Shown here piece by piece: positions 26,382 to 34,449 of a stretch of 64,000 bases of DNA. This DNA is from Lachnospiraceae bacterium (GTDB taxonomy: Bacteria > Bacillota > Clostridia > Lachnospirales > Lachnospiraceae): contig JAFRXH010000041.1 in the NCBI GenBank assembly GCA_017437785.1, positions 1-64,000 on the forward strand, written 5' to 3'. The notes beneath the pieces are model-generated. The model saw nothing but the letters and a program-made list of their open reading frames with translations, did not search any database and was not told the origin of the DNA. The position numbers were made by a program, and so were the translations under genes. The first letter of the stretch is position 1, and each line of letters starts with the position of its first letter.

Positions 26382-26407
26382 ACCCTGGGGTGGATCCCCG
26401 GGGTTTT
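26382..26407 (+). terminator. Hairpin between the giant protein gene and glgB
   Basis: A 9-bp stem ACCCTGGGG / CCCCGGGGT with a 5-nt loop, followed by TTTATA. An extended -10-like TGGTAAAAT (26370-26378) lies just upstream, so the hairpin may instead sit at the 5' end of a glgB transcript. Confidence 0.6.
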
Positions 26408-26433
26408 ATACTATGACTATGGAGGGTTACGAT

Positions 26434-28377
26434 ATGGCATCAAAGAAGCAGGATAAGGCAGTGCATGCCCTGCAGGAGGAGACCGTCTTCATATCGGAGG
26501 CGGATCAGTATGTTTTCGGACAGGGCACACATTATGATATTTATAAGAAGCTGGGCGCTCATCCGTGTACCAAGAACGGAAAGAAGGGCGTCTTTTTTGC
26601 TGTCTGGGCTCCGCATGCCGTGGCGGTACATGTTGTGGGCACCTTTAACAACTGGGATGTGAACGCCCACGAGATGACGCGTATAGGTGAGGGCGGTATA
26701 TATACCTGCTTCATCGCCGATGTGGGAGAAGGAGAGCTGTATAAGTATTTTATCACCACCCGGAGCGGTGAGGGGATCTACAAGGCTGATCCTTATGCTA
26801 ATTATGCGGAGTTAAGACCGGGTACGGCGTCGGTCATCTATGATATCAGAAAGCTCAGATGGTCAGATGACAAATGGCTTGCCGACAGGGCGCAGAGCAA
26901 TCATTTCCAGGAGCCAATAGCCATTTACGAATGCCATATAGGTTCGTGGATGAAGCATCCGGACGGAACAAAGGACGGTTTTTATAATTACCGTGAATTC
27001 GCCGACCGCATCGTGGATTATCTTAAAGAAGTTAAATTCACACATGTTGAGCTTATGGGCATAGCAGAGCATCCCTTCGACGGTTCCTGGGGCTATCAGG
27101 TGACCGGCTATTACGCACCCACGTCGCGCTACGGCACCCCGGAGGATTTTGCCTACCTTGTCGATAAGCTTCACAATGCGGGAATAGGCGTCATACTTGA
27201 CTGGGTACCCGCACACTTTCCCAGAGATGCCTTTGGCCTGGCGGATTTTGACGGCGAGCCTCTCTACGAGCATCCCGATACACGTCTGGGAGAGCATCCC
27301 GACTGGGGCACCAAGATATTCAATTATGCAAAGAACGAGATAAGGAACTTCCTTATAGCCAATGCCCTGTACTGGATCAGGGAATTCCATATCGACGGCC
27401 TGCGTGTCGACGCCGTGGCGTCCATGCTGTATCTGGATTACGGCAAGCGCGACGGGCAGTGGGTAGCCAATAAATACGGCGGTAATGAAAACCTGGATGC
27501 CATCGAATTCTTTAAGCACCTTAATTCCATTATCCGCGGCTTAAACAACGGCGTGATGACTATCGCCGAAGAGTCCACGGCATGGCCTAAGGTTACGGCG
27601 CGTCCCGAGGACGACGGCCTGGGCTTCACCTTTAAGTGGAACATGGGCTGGATGCACGACTTCTGCGATTACATGAAACTGGATCCTTATTTCCGCAAGG
27701 ATAACCATAACAAGATGACCTTCGCCATGAGCTATAACTGCGCGGAGAAATATATCATGCCTCTTTCCCATGATGAGGTGGTACACCTTAAGTGCTCGAT
27801 GGTAAATAAGATGCCCGGCTATAAGGTGGATAAATATGCCAATCTGCGTGTGGGCTATGCATTCATGTTCGGACATGCCGGAAAGAAGCTGCTCTTTATG
27901 GGACAGGAATTTGCGCAGGAGCGTGAGTGGAGTGAAGAGCGTGAGCTTGACTGGTTCCTTCTTGGAGAGGAGCTTAACAAGGGTATGCTGGAATATATGA
28001 AGGAACTGCTCAAGGTATACCGTGATAACCGCTGCCTCTACGAGCTGGATGATTCCTGGGACGGTTTTGAGTGGATCAACGCAAATGATTCCTACCGCAG
28101 TACTTACAGCTTTATCCGCAAGAGCAGGGACGGAAAGAACAATATGGTATTCGTTCTGAACATGACCCCTATCGCCCTTGACGATTATTATGTGGGTGTT
28201 CCAAAGAAGGGCAAGTACAAGCTGGTGCTCAACTCCGATGAGAAGCGTTTTGCCGGAGGCGGAGCGGAACTCCCTGTAGAGATCAAGGCGCAGGAATTTG
28301 AATGCGACGGCAGACAGTATGCGATCAAGTTCAACCTCCCGCCCTACGGCGCTGCAGTCTATTCATTCTCATATTAA
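26434..28377 (+). CDS. glgB: 1,4-alpha-glucan branching enzyme GlgB
   Basis: Makes alpha-1,6 branches in glycogen by cutting and transferring alpha-1,4 chains. The ATG at 26434 lies 8 nt after GGAGGG. The 647 residues contain the N-terminal CBM48 domain (FFAVWAPHAVAVHVVGTFNN) and the GH13 barrel: VELMGIAEHPFDGSWGYQVT, DGLRVDAVASMLYLDYG with the nucleophile Asp, MTIAEESTAWPKVT with the acid/base Glu, and PLSHDEVVH with the transition-state Asp, followed by the C-terminal beta domain. No other glycogen genes lie nearby. A strong terminator follows. Confidence 0.94.
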   Translation: MASKKQDKAVHALQEETVFISEADQYVFGQGTHYDIYKKLGAHPCTKNGKKGVFFAVWAPHAVAVHVVGTFNNWDVNAHEMTRIGEGGIYTCFIADVGEGELYKYFITTRSGEGIYKADPYANYAELRPGTASVIYDIRKLRWSDDKWLADRAQSNHFQEPIAIYECHIGSWMKHPDGTKDGFYNYREFADRIVDYLKEVKFTHVELMGIAEHPFDGSWGYQVTGYYAPTSRYGTPEDFAYLVDKLHNAGIGVILDWVPAHFPRDAFGLADFDGEPLYEHPDTRLGEHPDWGTKIFNYAKNEIRNFLIANALYWIREFHIDGLRVDAVASMLYLDYGKRDGQWVANKYGGNENLDAIEFFKHLNSIIRGLNNGVMTIAEESTAWPKVTARPEDDGLGFTFKWNMGWMHDFCDYMKLDPYFRKDNHNKMTFAMSYNCAEKYIMPLSHDEVVHLKCSMVNKMPGYKVDKYANLRVGYAFMFGHAGKKLLFMGQEFAQEREWSEERELDWFLLGEELNKGMLEYMKELLKVYRDNRCLYELDDSWDGFEWINANDSYRSTYSFIRKSRDGKNNMVFVLNMTPIALDDYYVGVPKKGKYKLVLNSDEKRFAGGGAELPVEIKAQEFECDGRQYAIKFNLPPYGAAVYSFSY

Positions 28378-28402
28378 AGACTTGGATGATTTATGCCGAA
28401 AT

Positions 28403-28436
28403 AAAAGTCAGATGTGTTTTGCATCTGACTTTTTGC
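28403..28436 (+). terminator. Rho-independent terminator of glgB
   Basis: A perfect 12-bp stem AAAAGTCAGATG / CATCTGACTTTT with a 7-nt loop and a T-run. Confidence 0.9.
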
Positions 28437-28446
28437 TTTAAAGTGA

Positions 28447-28500
28447 CGCTGTCATCCTGAGCGAAGCCGAACTTTCCTACTTGGGGATCTTGATAGAAGG
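28447..28500. repeat. Possible intergenic repeat beginning TGTCATCCTGAGCGAAG
   Basis: The stretch between the glgB terminator and the next ribosome binding site begins with CTGTCATCCTGAGCGAAGCC and contains GGGGATCTTGATAGAAGG. From memory it resembles a short motif (GTCATCCTGAGCG...GGATCT) that recurs in many bacterial intergenic regions. Only one copy is in this window, so repetition in this genome is not shown. Confidence 0.4.
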
Positions 28501-28511
28501 AGATTATTTCT

Positions 28512-31478
28512 ATGAACATCAGTTTAGCCAATATCACCGACGAATCCATAAAAACAGCTCCCGCGCAGCCGCGCGAGCTGAGCGATACAAAAAAGGCGGA
28601 AGCGGCAAAGAACATGCCCGGCTACAGCCTTGATATAGGCAACAGCACTTCCGGTATCTTAAGTGATAAGAAAAAGGGTGTGGAAGAGCTGATAGAGGCG
28701 GGAAGCCCCGCCGATGCAAAGAATAACCGCGATATGATGATACTCATGTCCAATACCTTAAGCCCTGAAGCATACAAAGAGATGCAGAAAGAGGGCTTTG
28801 ATCCCGGAAAGTTAGATCCCGAAGATACCGTAAATATCGTTGATGAGATAAAGGCTACCATGGCTAAGAGCGGAGTGATGATAGCCGGATATAACGATGA
28901 TCTGAGCGCTGAGCAGCTCACTGCCATAACCGGCAGCGCAGCCTATGCGCAGGAGATAGCGCGCGCATTTGAAAGCTATGGCGTGAACCTTAACGAAGGC
29001 AACGTAAAGGAGGCGGCTAAGACCATAGAGCAGCTCACATCCATCGAAGGCTTGGATGCGGGAGCTAAGGCCTATATGGTGGAAAATGACCTTAGGCCCA
29101 CTGCGGATGCTCTTTATAAGGCAGCCCACAGCGGTTCTGCCGCGCGGGGCGGTGCGCAGGGGTATGTGAATACCGGCGGATATGTGGGAAAGACGGCGGC
29201 GGCTGATACGGCGGGACTAAAGCAGCTTGAGGGGCAGATGCAGAAGCTGATAGAGCGTGCCGGCGAAGAGGCAAATGAAGAAAACACCGCCATCGCCGGA
29301 GAGATGGTAAAGGAAGGCCTGCCGCTTACCGAAGAAAGCTTTCTTTTGATGAAGAAGCTTGACAGCCTTAAGCTGCCTATGAGCGTTAAGGATGCAGCCG
29401 ATAAAGCTGCCATGGCATTAGCCGATGGCATGCATCCGGCGGATTACGATATAAGCAGGGATAAGACCCTGTTAAAGGAAGCGGCAGAGCTTAGCGAAGC
29501 AGTGGAGAAGATGCCTGCACAGGCCGTAGACAGGGCAGTGGAAAAAGACCTGCCGCTTAATCTTAAGAATCTTTCGCGCTGCAGCGTATCGTCTGCGAGC
29601 ATAAGCATATCGATAAGCATGGAAGCCAGGAGTGTAACGGCCAGAAGGCAGCTCGAAGAGGTGCGCCTGTCCATGACGGTGCAGGTTAGCTATCATATGT
29701 TAAAGGCCGGCGTGAACGTTGATACGCTGGAACTCTCAGATCTGGTGGAGCAGCTTAAGAGTGCGGAGCAGGATATGCTCTGCAGCCGATACAACACAGC
29801 CGATCCCAAGCAGGCGCTGGAAAGAGCGGATATCTTTACGCAGGCGATGGACAGCTTCCGTCAGATCCCCGGCATGCCGGTATCGCTTCTGGGCGATATC
29901 TTAAACAGTGCCTCGGATACTTTTACGTCGCTTGAGAACTTTACGGCAGCGGGCAGTGCCCTTAAGCTTAAATACGAAGCAGCGTCTGTACGCTACGAGA
30001 CCATGCAGACGCAGGTGCGCTCCGACCTTGGCGATAATATCAAAAAAGCCTTTGTGCATTCGGAGAGCCTGCTGGCAGAGCTCGATATCGAGAGCACCGA
30101 GGAAAACCTGCGTGCCACACGCATACTGGGATATAACAGTATGGAGATAAGCATGACTAACATAGAGCGGGTAAAGGATGCCTGCGATATGGTGGACGGC
30201 ATAATGGAGCGCATGAGTCCCGAAAATACACTTCAGATGATACGTGACGGCCGCAACCCTCTTAAGATGAGCATGGAGGAGCTGGATAACTATCTTACCG
30301 GCACTGCAGGGAGCGGTGAGAGCTACAGCGAATTCCTGGTAAGGATGGAGCAGAAGAACCGCATAACCGCGGATGAGCGCGAAAGCTATATAGGCATATA
30401 CCGCATGTTAAATCAGGTAAAGAGCAGGGACGGAGCTGCCATCGGAAGCCTGCTTGAGCAGGACCGTGAGATAAGTTTCGAAAATCTCTTAAGCGCCGTG
30501 CGAAGCAGGAAGAGTGCCGGAATGGATGTGAGCGTGGACGACAGCCTTCAGGGCGTGGAAGGCAGTATGGGACGTGATATCGCATCGCAGATCGAGACCG
30601 CAATGTATAAGGCGACTAAGAATGATATGAGCGAAGCGGCATCAGTACCGCTCGAATTATACGGTGAGCTTCTGCAGAGCGGCCTGGCAACGGATGCGGA
30701 CGCACTGCTGGGAATAAAGGGCCTGCGTGAAAAACGCGGAGAGCTTTTTGATATAAGCAAAAGCGCGGCAGGAATGGCCCGCGGACGGCAGCATACCCTG
30801 CCCGACGGCCGCGTGGTGAGTGAGGATGCATCATCCGGCAGCAGCTCTGCCCTGGATCTGACAGAAGATATAGTAGAGGCATCGCTTGAGGATGCCTGCG
30901 ATGCGATACTTGATAAGTTCGATTCAAAGGATGATGCGCAGCAGGCATATTCGCACATGGCCGATGTGGCGCAGGATGCGCTGATAAGAGCAGCAACGGA
31001 TCCCGAGGGCACGATCGACCTTAAGGCGATAAGCAGTGCCATGAGGCAGCTGGGGACCGCCAGGGCACTCTCTGACGAAGAGAGTTACGAAGTGCCCATG
31101 AGCCTGCACGGAGAGCAGACGGCGGTGAGCGTAAGGATACGCCATGAAGAGGGCGTGAGGGGCCGCGTGGAGATCACCATGGAGAGCACTTTCTTCGGAA
31201 ATGTCCACGCGCTGTTTTCGCAGATGGAGCAGGGGCTTGATATATATGCGAACAGCGACAGTGCGCAGGGGCGCGATGCCATGGCAGGACTGGAGGATAC
31301 GCTGCGGGCGCGCTATGAGGAGGCCGGTATATCCGTATATGCCGTTAATTTTGCATATTCTTCACACTTTACCCTTAATAATCGCAGCCAAAAGGCCGAT
31401 GATAATATTGACGGTTTTGATACAGCCACTCTCTACCGCAGCGCAAAGATCTTTCTTAAGACACTGGGAGAGGCGTAA
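28512..31478 (+). CDS. DUF6240-like protein, candidate FliK-like flagellar protein
   Basis: A 988-residue soluble, helix-rich protein without signal peptide or membrane segment; AAGGAG precedes the ATG at 28512. Its composition (Ala, Glu, Met and Ser-rich, long amphipathic helices, no Trp that I could see) and its N-terminus (MNISLANITDES) recall DUF6240 proteins of Lachnospiraceae. The last about 150 residues include VPMSLHGEQTAVSVRIRHEE and GRVEITMESTFFGNVHALFS, which look like the C-terminal domain of flagellar hook-length proteins (FliK: L..L.PE.LG.VEV). The gene ends 66 bp before flagellin. I infer an export-substrate or hook-length role; the family as I know it is uncharacterised. Confidence 0.6.
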   Translation: MNISLANITDESIKTAPAQPRELSDTKKAEAAKNMPGYSLDIGNSTSGILSDKKKGVEELIEAGSPADAKNNRDMMILMSNTLSPEAYKEMQKEGFDPGKLDPEDTVNIVDEIKATMAKSGVMIAGYNDDLSAEQLTAITGSAAYAQEIARAFESYGVNLNEGNVKEAAKTIEQLTSIEGLDAGAKAYMVENDLRPTADALYKAAHSGSAARGGAQGYVNTGGYVGKTAAADTAGLKQLEGQMQKLIERAGEEANEENTAIAGEMVKEGLPLTEESFLLMKKLDSLKLPMSVKDAADKAAMALADGMHPADYDISRDKTLLKEAAELSEAVEKMPAQAVDRAVEKDLPLNLKNLSRCSVSSASISISISMEARSVTARRQLEEVRLSMTVQVSYHMLKAGVNVDTLELSDLVEQLKSAEQDMLCSRYNTADPKQALERADIFTQAMDSFRQIPGMPVSLLGDILNSASDTFTSLENFTAAGSALKLKYEAASVRYETMQTQVRSDLGDNIKKAFVHSESLLAELDIESTEENLRATRILGYNSMEISMTNIERVKDACDMVDGIMERMSPENTLQMIRDGRNPLKMSMEELDNYLTGTAGSGESYSEFLVRMEQKNRITADERESYIGIYRMLNQVKSRDGAAIGSLLEQDREISFENLLSAVRSRKSAGMDVSVDDSLQGVEGSMGRDIASQIETAMYKATKNDMSEAASVPLELYGELLQSGLATDADALLGIKGLREKRGELFDISKSAAGMARGRQHTLPDGRVVSEDASSGSSSALDLTEDIVEASLEDACDAILDKFDSKDDAQQAYSHMADVAQDALIRAATDPEGTIDLKAISSAMRQLGTARALSDEESYEVPMSLHGEQTAVSVRIRHEEGVRGRVEITMESTFFGNVHALFSQMEQGLDIYANSDSAQGRDAMAGLEDTLRARYEEAGISVYAVNFAYSSHFTLNNRSQKADDNIDGFDTATLYRSAKIFLKTLGEA

Positions 31479-31479
31479 A

Positions 31480-31507
31480 TAAATAAAAAGCCACGGACGG
31501 CGGATAG
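31480..31507 (+). promoter_or_regulatory. Possible sigma-28 promoter of flagellin
   Basis: TAAA (31480-31483), 16 nt, then GCGGATAG (31500-31507). This matches the sigma-D/sigma-28 -10 (GCCGATAA) at 6 of 8 positions with a spacer one base longer than usual. It is a weak call. Confidence 0.3.
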
Positions 31508-31544
31508 ATACGGGGATAAGGAGATTCCCGGGAATGGAGATCAT

Positions 31545-32753
31545 ATGAGAATAAATTATAACGCATCCGCCGTTATCACAAATAAGTCGCTCAATGCGAA
31601 CGACAGTCTGTTAAGCCAGTCACTTCAGCGCTTATCCTCAGGCCTTAAGGTAAACAGGGCCCAGGATAACCCGGCGGGCCTGGCTATCGCTCATCGTATG
31701 GATTCCCAGATCAAGGGTCTTGATATAGCCAAGAGAAATTCAAATGACGGTATCTCCGTTATATCCACTGCAGAGGGCGCACTCTCCGAGATGTCCTCCA
31801 TACTGCAGCGTATGAACCAGCTGGCTGTACAGTCCGCTACCGGCACATATACGGATGAGGACCGTGAACTGATCAACCAGGAGGCACAGCAGCTTAAGAG
31901 CGAGCTTACGCGTATCGCTAAGGATACCGAGTTCAACGGCATGCCTCTTCTGGACGGCAGCTTTGATATGAAGGCCTATACCAGCAAGCCCGAGCAGGCA
32001 AAGGTGGATTTCTATTCGCAGGATGTGCCTGCCGGCAAGGATTACAAGGTTGATTTTTCGAAACTTTTTGCAAAGGATCCCGCAGATGCGGATGCCTTTA
32101 CCATTCCTTCCGTGGAAGCACCTAAGAAGCCTTCGGAGAGCGGCTACAAGGCTGATATCAACGAAAAGGGAGATAAGGTGACGCTCACCGGCCCCGGCGA
32201 TTTCAAGCTGGTCATCGGAATAGACGAAGATGTGATAAAGAACGCAAAGACACTTGCGGATAAGAAAACGGCTATCGCCGGCATAGGCACCATGGATATG
32301 GACATCACCGGTATAGGTGCGATGAAGATACAGGTGGGCGCCAACGAGGGGCAGGAGCTGGCAGTACAGATCCCCACCATTTCCCTTTACCGTATGGGGA
32401 TCGATGATCTGGATCTCTCCACCGTGGACGGCAAGCACTCCGATCCTGCGGATGAGAACAGCCCGCTGGTGGGCGGTGCCACCGCAGGCATAGATGCCAT
32501 CAAGGGCGCATTGGATTACATCAATGATGCACGCTCAAGACTTGGAGCTTACGAAAACAGACTGGAACACAATGTTACCAGCGTTGATATATCTTTCGAG
32601 AACATGACATCTTCTTACTCTCGCATCATGGACGTGGATATGGCAGAAGAGATGACACAGTACACCACCCAGCAGGTGCTGGTACAGGCCGGAACATCGA
32701 TGCTCTCACAGGCTAACGAGCGGCCGCAGACAGTACTGCAGCTATTGCAGTAA
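31545..32753 (+). CDS. Flagellin
   Basis: Subunit of the flagellar filament, exported by the flagellar type III system. The D0/D1 N-terminus MRINYNASAVITNKSLNAN, the segment LQRLSSGLKVNRAQDNPAGL and the C-terminus YTTQQVLVQAGTSMLSQANE are unmistakable. The 402 residues have a short variable middle (about 150-300), rich in Asp, Lys and Pro, that includes possible O-glycosylation Ser/Thr. The leader has a 12-bp palindrome ATTCCCGGGAAT (31524-31535) between two candidate ribosome binding sites (AAGGAG, TGGAG). A long RNA hairpin starts 2 nt after the stop. The sequence ends ...TVLQLLQ, close to the usual flagellin end. Confidence 0.93.
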   Translation: MRINYNASAVITNKSLNANDSLLSQSLQRLSSGLKVNRAQDNPAGLAIAHRMDSQIKGLDIAKRNSNDGISVISTAEGALSEMSSILQRMNQLAVQSATGTYTDEDRELINQEAQQLKSELTRIAKDTEFNGMPLLDGSFDMKAYTSKPEQAKVDFYSQDVPAGKDYKVDFSKLFAKDPADADAFTIPSVEAPKKPSESGYKADINEKGDKVTLTGPGDFKLVIGIDEDVIKNAKTLADKKTAIAGIGTMDMDITGIGAMKIQVGANEGQELAVQIPTISLYRMGIDDLDLSTVDGKHSDPADENSPLVGGATAGIDAIKGALDYINDARSRLGAYENRLEHNVTSVDISFENMTSSYSRIMDVDMAEEMTQYTTQQVLVQAGTSMLSQANERPQTVLQLLQ

Positions 32754-32754
32754 A

Positions 32755-32868
32755 GTCACAAGAAGGGGCCCGCCTTTTGGCATCAGGAGGGACCCGCATC
32801 GCGGGAGGTACCTGATGCCGCTTAAAAGGTGGGAAGATCGTCTTGTGACAAGGCACAAGAAGGGGAGG
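32755..32868 (+). promoter_or_regulatory. Long hairpin with competing alternative stem ahead of fliS
   Basis: Starting 2 nt after the flagellin stop, 32755-32849 folds into one long arm: GTCACAAGA with TCTTGTGAC (9 bp), CCCGCCTTTT with AAAAGGTGGG (10 bp, one G-T), GGCATCAGG with CCTGATGCC (9 bp), and a terminal CCCGC-ATC-GCGGG. The 3' strand of the first stem can instead pair with a second copy, CACAAGA (32854-32860), through 7 bp and a 6-nt loop. This copy abuts the fliS ribosome binding site AGGGGAGG (32861-32868). There is no T-run, so it is not an ordinary terminator. It may stabilise flagellin mRNA and switch fliS translation. Confidence 0.75.
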
Positions 32869-32877
32869 AAAAAGATC

Positions 32878-33348
32878 ATGACGGATGATATCAGACAGGA
32901 CTACATCTTAAGGATCAGCCAGGCTAATCCTTCGGCAATGGTAGTGATAGTGTATGATATATTTGGACAGTACAGTAAGGAGCTGCTGCAGGCGGATCCG
33001 CTCAGCGACGATTTTAAGGATCTGATCTGGAACTGCCGCTGCTGCATACGTGAGCTGATCGAGAGCCTTGATATGAAATACGAGTTGGCCCATAACCTCT
33101 ACGATATCTACAGATTCGTGGACAGGCAGCTGATAATGGCCGGCGTGAGACGCGAGACCGTAGGGCTCGACAGATGTTTTAAGATGATAGATTCTTTAAG
33201 GGACGCATACGCGGAGGTGGCAAAGAGTGATACTTCGGCACCTGTGATGAAGAATACCGATGTGGTCTATGCAGGCATGACCTACGGCAGGAACGATATC
33301 AACACAGACAGCGTAGCGGCGGGATCGAACCGCGGTTTCCTGGCATGA
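32878..33348 (+). CDS. fliS: FliS-like flagellar secretion chaperone
   Basis: FliS binds the flagellin C-terminus in the cytoplasm and prevents premature polymerisation. The 156-residue product is all-helical with the FliS layout: MVVIVYDIFGQYSKELLQA, CIRELIESLDMKYELAHNLYD, and YRFVDRQLIMAGVRRE. The C-terminal 40 residues are an unusual Ser/Asn/Thr-rich extension. The ATG at 32878 has a perfect AGGGGAGG 9 nt upstream; an ATG at 32815 falls inside the RNA hairpin and is not a credible start. Its position after flagellin supports the call. The start of mnmA overlaps its stop. Confidence 0.75.
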   Translation: MTDDIRQDYILRISQANPSAMVVIVYDIFGQYSKELLQADPLSDDFKDLIWNCRCCIRELIESLDMKYELAHNLYDIYRFVDRQLIMAGVRRETVGLDRCFKMIDSLRDAYAEVAKSDTSAPVMKNTDVVYAGMTYGRNDINTDSVAAGSNRGFLA

Positions 33349-34409
33349 AGGCATTGATAGCGATGAGCGGCGGCGTGGATTCTTCCGTAGCCGCTGCTCT
33401 TATGAAGGAAAAAGGATATGAGTGCATGGGAGTGACCATGAGGCTATTCCACAGCGAGCAGCAGAGGCTGGACCCCAAGAGCTGCTGCAGCGTAAGGGAT
33501 GTGGATGATGCCGCAAGGGTTGCTCTTTCTCTTTCCATACCTTATGAGACAAAAAATTATTCTCTTGACTTCTCGGAGAAGGTGATAAACAAGTTCATAC
33601 GCACCTATCAGTGCGGAGGCACTCCCAATCCCTGCATAGACTGTAACAGATACCTTAAGTTCGAAAAGCTTCTGGAATACGGTTTGAGCCGCGGCTGCGA
33701 TGTGATAGTGACCGGCCACTACGCAAGGGTAGGGAAGGATGAAACGAGCGGCCGCTACATACTGAAAAAAGCCCTTGATCCGGCAAAGGACCAGAGCTAT
33801 GTGCTGTTTAATCTGACGCAGGAGCAGCTTAAATACTGCCGCTTCCCCCTGGGAGAGCTTAACAAGGCGCAGGCCAGGCAGATAGCTACGCAGTACGGTT
33901 TTGTAAATGCCAATAAGGCGGAATCCCAGGATATCTGCTTTGTGCCGGACGGGGATTATGCGTCCTTTATCGAGGAGCAGACTAAGACTAAATATCCCGA
34001 AGGTGATTTTGTCGATACGGAAGGAAACGTGCTGGGGAGACATAAGGGCATCATCCATTATACGATAGGCCAGCGCAAGGGCCTGGGGCTGGCTGCGGAA
34101 TCGCCCTGGTACGTGACGCGGATAGATGTGGCAGATAACCGCGTGGTATTAAGCCACGGCGAGGGCCTCTTTACCGACAGCCTTACGGCGCACGATATCA
34201 ATCTTATCTCTGTAGACCATATTGAAGGGCAGATGCGCGTAAAGGCAAAGGTGCGATACCGCCAGGTAGAGACTCCGGCTATCGTGACACAGCCTGATGA
34301 GGATACCCTTAAGCTGGTATTTGACGAGCCGCAGAGAGCCGTGACAAAGGGCCAGGCCGTGGTGATCTACGACGGCGATACGGTGGTAGGAGGCGGGACC
34401 ATCGCCTGA
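33345..34409 (+). CDS. mnmA: tRNA-specific 2-thiouridylase MnmA
   Basis: Adds sulfur to U34 of Lys, Glu and Gln tRNAs using ATP and sulfur relayed from a cysteine desulfurase. The PP-loop AMSGGVDSSVAAALM is at the N-terminus; the two catalytic cysteines lie in GGTPNPCIDCNRYLKF and ESQDICFVPDGDY; IGQRKGLGL marks the central domain and a C-terminal barrel follows. Length 354 is normal. The ATG overlaps the fliS stop (ATGA), so a housekeeping gene is translationally coupled to a flagellar one. The SUF desulfurase that could feed it is 14 kb downstream. Confidence 0.94.
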   Translation: MKALIAMSGGVDSSVAAALMKEKGYECMGVTMRLFHSEQQRLDPKSCCSVRDVDDAARVALSLSIPYETKNYSLDFSEKVINKFIRTYQCGGTPNPCIDCNRYLKFEKLLEYGLSRGCDVIVTGHYARVGKDETSGRYILKKALDPAKDQSYVLFNLTQEQLKYCRFPLGELNKAQARQIATQYGFVNANKAESQDICFVPDGDYASFIEEQTKTKYPEGDFVDTEGNVLGRHKGIIHYTIGQRKGLGLAAESPWYVTRIDVADNRVVLSHGEGLFTDSLTAHDINLISVDHIEGQMRVKAKVRYRQVETPAIVTQPDEDTLKLVFDEPQRAVTKGQAVVIYDGDTVVGGGTIA

Positions 34410-34412
34410 AAG

Positions 34413-34441
34413 TTGAAAGATAATGTGGATTTTGTTATAAT
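34413..34441 (+). promoter_or_regulatory. Sigma-A promoter of the GT26 gene, leaderless
   Basis: TTGAAA (34413-34418), exactly 17 nt, perfect TATAAT (34436-34441). The ATG of the next gene begins 8 nt after the -10 (34450), so the transcript should start at or next to the start codon. No ribosome binding site fits between. Confidence 0.75.
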
Positions 34442-34449
34442 AAGCTGTT

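Noticed and set aside
31505-31544. CsrA binding sites (GGA motifs) in the flagellin leader
   Set aside because: Several GGA triplets occur around the 12-bp palindrome, but they coincide with the ribosome binding sites and no longer consensus is present, so the call would be guesswork.
32815-32877. A longer FliS starting at ATG 32815
   Set aside because: The added 21 residues are basic and come from the arm of the RNA hairpin; the ATG at 32878 has a perfect ribosome binding site and gives the normal FliS start.
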